DNA of 64,000 bases from Eutreptiella sp. 'Long Island Sound 2002'. Taxonomy: Eukaryota; Euglenozoa; Euglenophyceae; Eutreptiales; Eutreptiaceae. Under the pieces are notes generated by a model. It was not told where the DNA came from, searched no databases, and saw only the letters and a list, made by a program, of their open reading frames with translations. Positions 54,984 through 64,000 of the stretch are shown one piece after another. Each line of letters opens with the position of its first letter. Within the stretch, counting starts at the first letter, position 1. The translations under genes and the position numbers were made by a program. The stretch spans positions 137,776,961 to 137,840,960 of the forward strand of contig OZ038382.1 of the NCBI GenBank assembly GCA_964036045.1, in the 5' to 3' direction.

Positions 54984-57131
54984 TTGCGATCCGCAATCGC
55001 TTCCTCTTGGCAGGGTTCATTGCAATTTACTCTCGTTCTCGCTTGATTCTTCTTTGAGACGTGGAGTCAGGCCTAGGCTCATGGCCACTTGGTAGAGGAT
55101 CAGGGTTCGATCCCCTTCAGGGTGGTATTCTACGGAGCCTTGGACCTTTTTCTTGCCCATTGTTGCCCTTGCCCTTGCCTTTCCCTCGTCCTTTCACCTC
55201 GCTCTTGCCACCATCGTTGGCTGCTGTGTTCTCCGCCTTACGGTTGTCACAAATTGTTTGCTTCTTGTGACATTCGTCCTCGTATCGCGGTGTTTCCCAC
55301 ACCACCCACTCGTCACTGTGCACCTGAAATGATGAGGCTTTTCTCCTTTTGCCCGTCCTTGGTGCAGTGATTATCTTACTTGTTCCCTTTGATGACGAGG
55401 CAAGTTTCAGGGCAGGTGCAATCTTCAGCATGCACAAGCTCACCTTCCTAATTGTGTCCTCGACATCAGAAGAGCGTATATTTCTTGATGAGCTTAAGCT
55501 GAGCGTGCTACCTGTGGGTATGCCTTTCTTGGTTTTCCTCGTTCGCTAGGCTGAAGATCCACTCAAATTGCATTTCTTGCTGTCGATCAAGAGCCATTTC
55601 ATAAAGAAGAAGATCAAGGTCGGCATAGGTGTGAAAATGTGTCCGCCTATCTTCAGTAGAACGGCACTCAGACCACAGTGCCTTAGGTAGCTTCCTACCA
55701 TAGCAGAAATTTGTCAGCTTCATAGGTACAAGGGGTGAGACGACCTGCACGGTAGTTGATATTCCCCAGGAGCTGGCTTAACCTGCTTGTAGTGGGTTCG
55801 TCTGGTGGGCTCTGCAGCTTCAGGATCTCCTCACGTGTGGTCGGTTCCGAATCGAACTTCGGAAACATGGTCTGTAGGGAGACTATTACGTCTCCAAAAG
55901 TTTTGCAGCGGTTGAAGGTTTGCATGACCTGATATTTGCAGCAGTCTTTCTTGCAGAATCTCTCAATAAGGTCCGAGAGGATCTGTACTCGGGCATTGAC
56001 TTGCCCAATGAGCTTAAGGATCGACCCAAAATCCTCAGTCCACTGGTCCAGATGCTTGCCAGTGATCTCTGGCACCTCCACTTATACCTTGGTATTAGCC
56101 ATGGTCTTTGTCGACTCCTGCCGCTTGGATCTCTTTTTTTTCTTGGTTCTTGACTCGTTGCTTGAGCTAGAGTCGTAGCTGCTGTTGCCGTCCTCGTCAG
56201 CCTTACATCTGCCACCGCGCACAGTGAAGTGAGTGGCACACTCTTCAATGTTTTGGGTCTTCAGCCTTTACCTCATATTGAGCTAGTGAAGTGAAAGCTT
56301 GAGGTACGACGAGGCTTCGGCGAGCGTAGTTGGCTGGTGTAGGTAGTGCTCCACCCACACCGTGTGCAGCCAGAGTGACGGTGTATGTAGGCAACAATAC
56401 TTGCGCAGAGGCGCGTGCATTGGATCTGAGCAAAGGAATCGCCTCTATGAGAGAAAGAGGACCTTAGGTGTAGAGAAAGTGTCCTGTGGTCCCTTGCAGT
56501 GTCCCAAAGTCATTGTGAGTTCGCAGACAAGTCCTCGGTGCAATCTTTCAGGGTCTTATTGAGGGCAGTGGACAAAGGTTGGGAGGCGCTCGTGATAAGC
56601 GATGGGCGGTTGGTAGAGCGCTTCGTTGCTCGGTTGACGCAGTTCGCTGGTGTGTGTTTACTTCTTTTGGGTTTGATGCAGCAGAAGGAGGGAATTTTGA
56701 ATGTTGACCCAGCGTATCGTTGTTCCGTGGACTCATCACAGTAATTGCCCGTGCCGGTGTGTATAGGTTGGTCCTTAATGCCAGATAGAGGCTGCTCGTC
56801 TAGGACCTTACTGCGCCAGTTTGAGACTGCTTCATGCGTGTTAAGAGCTGTGCGTGCTGTGGGCTTCCAGCTGGACTCACTGAAGGTCAGTTTTCTCCAC
56901 CTCAGCTTCCACAATCTCGGTGAAGTGCACCGGTTGTACTTTGCCCCGTTGTGTGCCTTGCTCGAGTGTGCCCCACACGACCTCATTCTTTTTTACAAGT
57001 TCGAGAGAGTTAAACCCCGAGGGCCGGAATGAGGCACCAAGGTAAGTGGCGGCCCTTCTCAGGTCACTCAGTGTAAGGTTGCTCCGGGTTTTAGGTTCAT
57101 CGTTTGCGGCGGATCTGTCCATGTTGTTCAT
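54984..57131 (-). pseudogene. Relic gag region of a retroelement
   Basis: Minus strand. Fragments in several frames: MNNMDRSAANDEPKTRSNLTL (from 57131), a Ser/Thr-rich part (56986-56510), a Gag-like helical part with EVPEITGKHLDQWTEDFGSI and REEILKLQSPPDEPTTSRL (56081-55695), and a Lys/Gly-rich tail (GKGKGKGNNG, near 55180-55150). MNPAKRKRLRIATKPLE at 55020 reads into LINE-B, and its frame resumes in the protease piece at 45556. Content and order resemble Gag-protease of an LTR element. At least three frameshifts. Confidence 0.6.
55070..55135 (+). other. tRNA-like fragment
   Basis: TGGCCACTTGGTAGAGG resembles a D-arm and GGGTTCGATCCCC a T-arm with a consensus B box, but only about 5 bases separate them, so the anticodon arm is missing. 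Possibly a tRNA pseudogene or SINE head. Confidence 0.35.
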
Positions 57132-57139
57132 GTTTTCTT

Positions 57140-57740
57140 CGCCCTTGGTCTACAGCCCCTGCTGCGAGAAAAAGAGTTTGATGCTTCCTTCTTGCCTGCT
57201 TTGTTTATGTGCCGTTGCCTGGCTCCACTTTTTCAGAAAATATTATCAAGGAGGCAATGCAAGAAAACCAAATTGGATTAAAACATACACAAAGGGCTGT
57301 AGATGAATAGTGTGGAAAGCTTTTTACAGTATAGACAAGTGAAATGAATCGGAAAGAAAGTTTAATGTAGATTTGGAAAGATAGTCAACTTTTGGCATAA
57401 AAACATTGAAAATACCCCCCACATCACTCCTTGTTGATCTATAGTTCACCATGAGATGATAACCCTTTGGGTTCTAGCCATATTTGATGCGGTGGCATGG
57501 CTCCGTGGCCCTTAGGTCCCTACAATGTCACCTATGTCACATATGGTTGGTTACTATTAGTTAGGCTTTCTGTTAATTTAACCGATGACCCTCAAAAATG
57601 GGCTTTTTTATCTTGAGGTGCATACCACTAGCATACATGAGGAAACCATGATCAAGATGGATAAGACTAAAGGGGCCCTAGCCCTATGTCACTGTGTCAG
57701 AGCTGAGCACACTTGGCATACTGAAGCAGGAGCGCAGAAG
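57140..57740. other. No gene seen
   Basis: AT-rich unique sequence without coding character. Confidence 0.4.
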
Positions 57741-57744
57741 CGTC

Positions 57745-58035
57745 AGTTCGCCTTGTGACGGGTCATGACCATCCTTGGGTCACCCGCAGCCGCAGGCAGA
57801 TTTAGGCTTAGGTCGCGATAGCGCGCAGTGCTGAAATTCAGGATTTTGTATCAAGAAAAACTGAGATTTTATAGTGCAATTACTGTGTATTATCGCAGGG
57901 TATTCTGATATGAGAGACGGATGAACAATTTCACAACTCTGGGAACTATTCAAGATCATTGGTGCAGTGCTGTCCGTGTCGAGGAATATTGGAGATAGAG
58001 AACTCGGTGTGATTTTGTGGTCCTGAATACAAGAG
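57745..58035 (+). repeat. Dispersed repeat R3, copy 1
   Basis: Over 90% identical by eye to 60498-60785, sharing GGGTCACCCGCAGCCGCAGG, CTGAAATTCAGGATTTTGTA and the segment ending in GGTCCTGAATACAAGA. Confidence 0.92.
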
Positions 58036-58360
58036 TTTCGCTGTTCATCTAGGACAGCATTGCGAGAGTTCGTTCCTCTGTAGCTGTGCACCGCGGCGCC
58101 CTATACAAATTTGTCCCGTGCAACGTGAGCCAGCGGTGTTGACGGTGGCGCTAGCATTGAGTGATTGGTTGATGCTGTGCTCCTGATTGTGTGCCTGGTG
58201 GTGATGCAGTGCTCCAACGTGGGTAGAGATGCTAGTGGAACTGGCCCTTGTCTCGCCAAATGTTGGAGATCTACAACGTGGCTGAAATGGAGATTTCCAC
58301 GACAAAAGGTATTTGTCCTCTTCGGTTTTGCGACCACAACAACCAGCGTGCGTGGTGAAA

Positions 58361-58558
58361 CTGAGGAGTCGCTGCGGAGAGAGCGCCGTCAACGAAGGCG
58401 CCAGACGAAATATGGCGCGCTGAGGAGTCCCTGCGGAGAGAGCGCCGTCAACGAAGGCGCCAGAAGAAATATGGCGCGCTCAGGAGTCGCTGCGGAGGGA
58501 GCGCCGTCAACGAAGGCGCCTGACGAATTATGGCGCGCTGAGGAGCCGCTGCGGAGAG
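58361..58558 (+). repeat. 59-bp tandem repeat, 3.4 copies
   Basis: CTGAGGAGTCGCTGCGGAGA-type starts at 58361, 58420, 58479 and 58538, an exact 59-bp period. Each unit contains the inverted pair GGCGCC and TATGGCGCGC. Confidence 0.95.
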
Positions 58559-58569
58559 GCCCTGTGGGA

Positions 58570-59220
58570 TGTGCCCACGAGATACTTTAAGGTCATGTGT
58601 GTTGCGTGTGTGCGTGCATGCAAGAGAGCAGTGCTCTGTGGTCACTGCTGTGACGGCTTCCGCGGCATAACCTGATTTCAGACTCAGGCCCAGACAGCTC
58701 TGAAGCTTTGGTTAGCGCGCGCCTCCCCTTCGCCCTGTGCGTGGGTAGGAAGACACTGCGTGCGTTCGCAAGTTTTTCTCGACCCTCCTCAGTTTTTTAT
58801 GGTAGATCCTAGCTCAAATCAGGTAGATGAGAAAAACAGGTTTGACACCAAGCGCCTTCGGCGCTCAAAAAGCACTGTTTTTGTGCTCAGTGGCTCACAC
58901 TGATGTGCAGCCTTGCTTTAGTTTTTTAAATCTAAAGCTTCAGGCCGAGTTTCACACTTGCCTGTTTTTGGGCATTTTCGCTCAATGGTGTCTGCCCATG
59001 GTTGTATAGGAGTGCTGACACTAGGAATACTTTTTTCGAAGGCTTCTGAAACTTTTTTTAGAGTCACAGTGTGGCTCTTGCTTGTTTTTTCACTCTTTGC
59101 TCCTGTTTGAGAGCTAGAGCACGCCTGTGCATCTGCCGGTGCTCTGCTCCCATATCTAATCTATGGGTGAACTTATTATATTTTTTTTGTACCCTCCCCA
59201 CCCACTGTCCCAGTTTGGGA
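58570..59220. other. No gene seen
   Basis: Unique sequence; only short ORFs. Confidence 0.4.
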
Positions 59221-59224
59221 CTCA

Positions 59225-59580
59225 TATACTCTGCCACTGCAGAGTTTCGCTGCAGAGCCACTGCTCCTGCAGTGACTCCAGCCCCCCCCACTGAGGGCAT
59301 GCGTGCCTCAGTGGGCACCTACACTCTGGGCCAGGGTGTAGGGGATAATTCTGCTTTGTTATTTTTTTACAAGAGTATTTCGGGGTGCAGGTTTTGCCTG
59401 AGGGCAGCACCCCACGGTGGGAGGGGGGAGCGGCCACAGCACAACTGTGCAGCTGGCCCGTGTGCTGTTTTTGCTTGAATTTTTTACTGGGGACGCTGAG
59501 GGATTTTTTTTACTAATGTACGCACGTGTGCACACTTGCGCATGTGTGTGTGGCATTGTATTGTTGCGAGTTCGTTTGCC
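59225..59580 (-). repeat. Dispersed repeat R1, copy 2 (inverted)
   Basis: Reverse-complement relationship with 43030-43380, seen in CCACTGCTCCTGCAGTGACT and the CACACTTGCGC region near 59528. Confidence 0.7.
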
Positions 59581-59934
59581 CTTACCTTCTGATTTTCTAA
59601 ACCTTTACTCATTTCCCTGTTTCTTTGCTTCTTAGGAGACAAGTGGAATCAATCAGAGGTCCCTTAGATTAAATTTTCAAGATGCCCAAGCCCATTCAGG
59701 TCTGTTTTTTTCTTCAGTGTGCACCAGCCCCTCTCCTGCCTTCGGTCGCAGCGGTCTCTTTTCTTCTGCCACCCGCTGCCACTGCAGTGTGGGGTGATGG
59801 AGGCGTCAGCTGTGAAGGGTCTTCAGCATGCTCAGAAGCAATTTAATTCTATATATTTATTCAAAAGGCCGCAGCAGATGCTTTTTGTATATTAGCAGTA
59901 AGGGTCTCTAAACCCTGTGGGGCAGCACAGTGTT

Positions 59935-60560
59935 TATTCACTGTCTTTTTTTGAGCCCTGTTGTTGCTGCTTTTGTGCCTGTGTGTCAATTTGTTTTTCA
60001 CACTTCTGAGCAGGGTTTCCTTTTTGGTGCAGGAAATTTTTTTAGACCAGACTGGTGGCATGGGCAACTAAGACAGATTAGGTGAACAGGATGAGTAGAG
60101 ATGCTCCATTGTTTTCAGTTTGAATTTCAAGCTTGGACACTGCCCCCCTGAGTTTTAGGCTAGAAATTTTGGTTGGAAATTTTCTGGGTAGTCAGAGATT
60201 TTTAATTAGAATTTACATGCTTTCTCAGGCAATTTTTCCCATGGTCAGCGGGTTTTTTTGGGTGGCAGTGAATCCCCCCACTCAGAATGGTGTGGAAAAG
60301 TACCCGAAGAAAAGGTAGAGGGGCCATGGTTCAGGACTTCGGGCCTTGGGAAGCATGTTGTACATTATATTGAATCGGTTTTGCAGTTCTGTCTGCATTG
60401 ATACTCAATTTTGGAAAATTTTGCGTATGGCTGTGCATATTCCTGGGTTTGTGTCAGCCCTTGCAAGTGGACTAGTGGCTGCGGCAAGGGCTTGGCGGGG
60501 GCTGCGACGGGTTATGCCCATCTTTGGGTCACCCGCAGCCGCAGGCAGACTTAGGCTTAG
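59935..60560 (+). repeat. Dispersed repeat R2, copy 2, with tRNA-like SINE head
   Basis: Direct match to 43440-44060. A-box-like TGGACTAGTGGCTGCGG near 60467 and a degenerate B box GGGTTATGCCC near 60510. It runs into repeat R3 copy 2, so R2 and R3 may be parts of one longer element. Confidence 0.65.
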
Positions 60561-60785
60561 GGCGCGATCGCGCGCGGTGCTGAAATTCAGGATTTTGTAT
60601 CAAGTAAAACTGAGATTTTATAGTGCAATTACTGTGTATTATCGCAGGGTATTCTGATATGAGAGACGGATGAACAATTTCGAAACTCTGGGAATTATTC
60701 AAGATCATTGGTGCAGTGCTGTCCGTGTCGAGGGATATTGGAGATAGAGAACTCGGTGTGATTTCGTGGTCCTGAATACAAGAAC
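60498..60785 (+). repeat. Dispersed repeat R3, copy 2
   Basis: Matches 57745-58035 in the same orientation. The higher similarity than R2 suggests a later copying event or a different source element. Confidence 0.92.
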
Positions 60786-60789
60786 TGAG

Positions 60790-63040
60790 AACTACAAAGT
60801 GTTTTCAGGGGGGAAAAAAAGCCGCGGTCACCGTGCTGAAGGTCGCCGCAGCAACAAAGCCACGCCAATGTCGTCAACACTAATGAAAAGACCCTGAGAT
60901 ATCTTGCTATTTCTGCTGAAGATTTTATGATAAAATTATATTATGAGTTGTAGCTTCGCGTTTTTGTAGTACCACATTTAACAGTTTCAGCGAGGCCGCC
61001 GTATAATATCTTGTGGTTGCCTGTTGTATGTTAGGTTTAAATACGAGGCCCTGTTTGCATCCCTTTGCTTAGCTGCAGCGTCGCATGCGCCGTGCAAGGA
61101 TCGTACAGCCCCAATGCAAGGATCCTACACCATTTCGTGGTGCTGGTGACCAACTATTTATGGATAGCGCTGAAGTACAAGAACAGAACACCGATCCGAG
61201 TCCGTGCCGTGTGCAAGTGCTGGTTAACATGCAGGCTTTCTACGAGGGATAGTCGCAAATGGAGCCTCCATAAACACCAAGCCCGGCGAAAAAGAATTTT
61301 GCGTGCAGTTTGAATTTTTTTATCCGTCTCAAAATGTCGGTGCTTCAAGCTGTCGAGGAAAGCTGAGCAACGGAAGCCTGATAACAGGGATGGCTCCGCG
61401 GCGTACCGTCATGGCGCCCGAGGAGATTAACAGAAGCAAGGCGAGTGACAGATTGAAGCACAACCCGCTGGGGAGCTGCTACGGAAAATCAGAACCCAAG
61501 ACCCGAAAGACTAAAAATCGGCGTACACACCGTGTAATCAGCAAACCGTGACGGACACAGGACACCAACCAAGGAGATCGTTCATTGCATTGCCGAACCC
61601 TGCTACAATACAAAGGTTAAATGAAAAGCATATAAGAAGTGATCATGGGACTCTAGTCTCCATTGCATAATAAAACATAGATACAATGGTTTTGGGGACA
61701 GAAAACCACTAGAAACCATGGGAAAGGACCAATGGGAAAACATTTAAAGATATTACACGAAAAAACAGGAACAAAAATAAATAAAGCAAGTTGCTGCCAT
61801 TTTGGATGACTTTTGAAAATGTGTTTTGTTGATTTTCACCACGCTGGTAGGTCGAAATGCGAAGGTCTTCAGGCCATAACATTGGACTGTTTTACAAGAC
61901 TACCACTCTTTTCTTATTGTGACTAAACGTTTTGATGCCTGGGTAAAAAAGAATACACTGCCAATCTAAAACAATGAAACAACGTTTCAGGAACAGACTT
62001 AGGGATTAGAGGCAAATACAACCTCTGAAAAGAACAATCTGCATCAAAAAAAAAACGGATAAGCTACACCCACGTCTTTCCTTGCCCCTACAGGCAGCAT
62101 GCAAAGGAAACCATCAATTCACACTGTTTGTTGCATCCAAGGACGCAACATCGCCCTATTGCCAACAAGGTTGCTTGATGCTACATGCGCAATTCGCGCC
62201 TGTTGTTGCGGTACACTCTACATTACGTGATGATGATGGACAATGCCACCCATTTCAGAGGGTACGAACATGCCACTATATCACTAGTGCACAAAACACC
62301 TTCGTTGTAGACGACAACTGAGGAGCAACTGATTTGCGCACAAGAACCAAACAAATACAGAACTAACATCCTTCTAGGTTTGCACCCTGGCGGGCCTATG
62401 TTCACCTACAATTTGCAGACATTTAGAAACAGCAACACTTGAGCATGAAAATATCGGGCAAACCGTGCACCGACTTAATAATGAAGAACCTCTTTAAAGC
62501 AATACTACTCGTCTTTGTGCAGCGAGTAATGCCTCCAAAAGAAGTCCGAGCAAAGAATGTGGAACTCCAGTTTGACTGGGCAGACGGCGAAAGCCGCATT
62601 TGATGCAAGGCTTTAAAGAGTTGCCCACTATGGTTGTCACACACTGCAGCACATGCAAATGAATGGCACGCTGTACTGCAGAAAAAATGAGCACAAAAAG
62701 CTTGGCTAGATGAATCTACGTCCGGGTATTGTGCCAAAGATGTGAGTGTAGAGACGGTTATCGGTGTCGGTGTCAGTAGCTTTGGATGTCAGACTTCGGA
62801 TGCAGAGAGGCCTCTGATGCACCGTCCGCACTTGGATTGCTATGAAAAGCACTAAAAGAAAACATTTGTAATAGAATGGGAAATTGGTTTCTTTTTTCTC
62901 TTCCACTTGATCGAGCACTGAAAAACTTTTCATTGCGGGCACCTCACCCCACCCTTTCAAAATGTGCGCCTAGGCTTCAGCCAAGCTAGCGGAGTAGCCT
63001 ACTTTACAAAATGCATGCATTATCTATGAAGTGTTCAAAT
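60790..63040. other. No gene seen
   Basis: AT-rich unique sequence. Two short ORFs near 61065-61550 have Lys/Arg-rich translations but no domain or start context that would support a gene. Confidence 0.4.
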
Positions 63041-63044
63041 GACT

Positions 63045-63480
63045 TTTCTGTAAAGTTCCCCCTGCGAAGGAAGACTCTTGTTGTCTGAGCAGATGAATCG
63101 GGCACATGAAATCTGACCCAGGTGGTTCAGTACCGTAGTTTACATTATTCGGATAGTACTTTTGGTGCGTTGCAATGAAATTTGTGCATAGCTTTTCTGG
63201 CGAAGAAAGACTCCTGTTCGCTGAGCGGATGAAACGGTGCGCATGGGCTCTGGCCAAGGTGGCTGTGTACTCTACAGATAGTACCTATGATCCCCCTCGA
63301 TGAACTCTCTGCATTGCTTTCAAGTGAACGAAGACCCTTATTCTTTGGACAGCTAAAATTGTGCACATGGGCTGTGGCCAAGGTTGTTGAGTTCCGTACT
63401 TTACAACATTTAGATAGCACCCCTCATTCCGTGCAATGAATTCTCTGCATAGGTTCCCATCCACCGAAGGGAGACCTCCG
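63045..63480 (+). repeat. About 130-bp degenerate tandem repeat, 3.3 copies
   Basis: A GCAT(A/T)G...GAAG...AGAC(T/C)C core recurs at about 63051, 63187, 63312 and 63446, with GCACATGGGCT(C/G)TGGCCAAGG between. Spacing is 125-136 bp. Confidence 0.8.
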
Positions 63481-63489
63481 TCCTAGGCA

Positions 63490-64000
63490 TCACTGTCGGC
63501 TCAAAATGATTTGCATCACTTTATGAGGTCGGAAAATAGCTCTGTGCCAAAGTCGCCTTCTTCATGGTGCAAGGTAGAGTTCAGATATGACGGCCTGCAT
63601 CGCCAAATAGAATTGCGACCATAGACTGCTAGGCAGTGATTGAAGCGAAAAGGTGCGGGGAGGAGCAAGATCAGTCCATAGAATCTTGTGAAAGGAATGC
63701 CGTTAACAAGATATCTCAAGGATGTCCTCTTCAGTTATTTAGTTTCCCAAAATGTGACGGAAAATGCCCGTCAGCCAATTACTGTCCCCACGCTGCGCAA
63801 TATCTGTGTTTCGGGGATCGAGGCAAAGCGTGACTTCTTCCTTACTAACCGTACAAATCTTTGTGCAGGTTGCATGGTCACCATCAAGGATACAACCGTA
63901 GTTTGGTAGCACTAAGTAAGACCTGCAGCCTAATTTGACAAGCGGGCCATTCTGGAATACCCCAACATCTCCCTCGTGAAAGGGCAGAAAGGTATCTTGT
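63490..64000. other. No gene seen at right edge
   Basis: Unique sequence with short ORFs only; a gene cut by the edge cannot be excluded. Confidence 0.35.

Noticed and set aside
55070-55135. Functional tRNA gene
   Set aside because: D-arm-like and T-arm-like sequences are present but the anticodon arm is missing.
61065-61551. Two adjacent small ORFs as a real gene
   Set aside because: No conserved motif, no start context, and composition like the surrounding non-coding sequence.

Overview
The window is a eukaryotic, gene-poor, repeat-dense stretch. I see no host cellular gene, rRNA or complete tRNA. Almost everything is transposable elements inserted into each other, plus satellite and minisatellite arrays. 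The elements read in the standard code (an uninterrupted 1661-codon pol is present) and their introns are GT-AG. Together with several very large retroelements this suggests a big-genome protist, alga or similar eukaryote; I cannot name the organism. The one intact LTR element has a primer binding site matching the 3' end of an animal-type initiator methionine tRNA rather than the plant type.

Positions 1-38212 are one oversized, decayed non-LTR retrotransposon (LINE-A, plus strand, very GC-rich) that runs off the left edge. It encodes an ORF1-like protein, AP endonuclease, reverse transcriptase, RNase H, a zinc knuckle and a RING-like finger, followed by further proline-rich ORFs. It is broken by two insertions. 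(1) A near-intact Ty3/Gypsy chromovirus (8232-21428, minus strand) has 2.36-kb LTRs, and its leader, gag and pol frames are joined in one phase by two UAG codons. (2) A DNA transposon with terminal inverted repeats (TE-1, 22132-33253) splits the RING-like finger exactly between two codons. TE-1 in turn contains a second DNA transposon (TE-2, 25090-29818). In both large cases, removing the insertion and one target-site copy restores the older reading frame.

The most unusual part is TE-1/TE-2. Each carries two spliced genes on one strand and its own family of short hairpin-forming repeats. TE-1 has a 20-nt perfect palindrome (TTGCGCGAGGCCTCGCGCAA); TE-2 has arrays of TTCGAACGAAG and its complement. 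These repeats lie at the element ends, between genes and inside introns: three of five introns in the TE-1 gene B, and all three introns of the TE-2 genes.

From 38.2 to 64 kb the composition is more AT-rich. TE-3 (38462-41544) is a terminal-inverted-repeat element filled with tandem repeats and a glutamine-rich ORF; it sits at a unit boundary of a 65-bp minisatellite. LINE-B (45572-54968, minus strand) has a poly(A) tail and a 15-bp target-site duplication, and is inserted in frame into a relic gag-protease retroelement. LINE-B is one 2946-codon frame with six nonsense codons and no frameshift, and it encodes an AlkB-like dioxygenase domain. The right end holds dispersed and tandem repeats and no recognisable gene.
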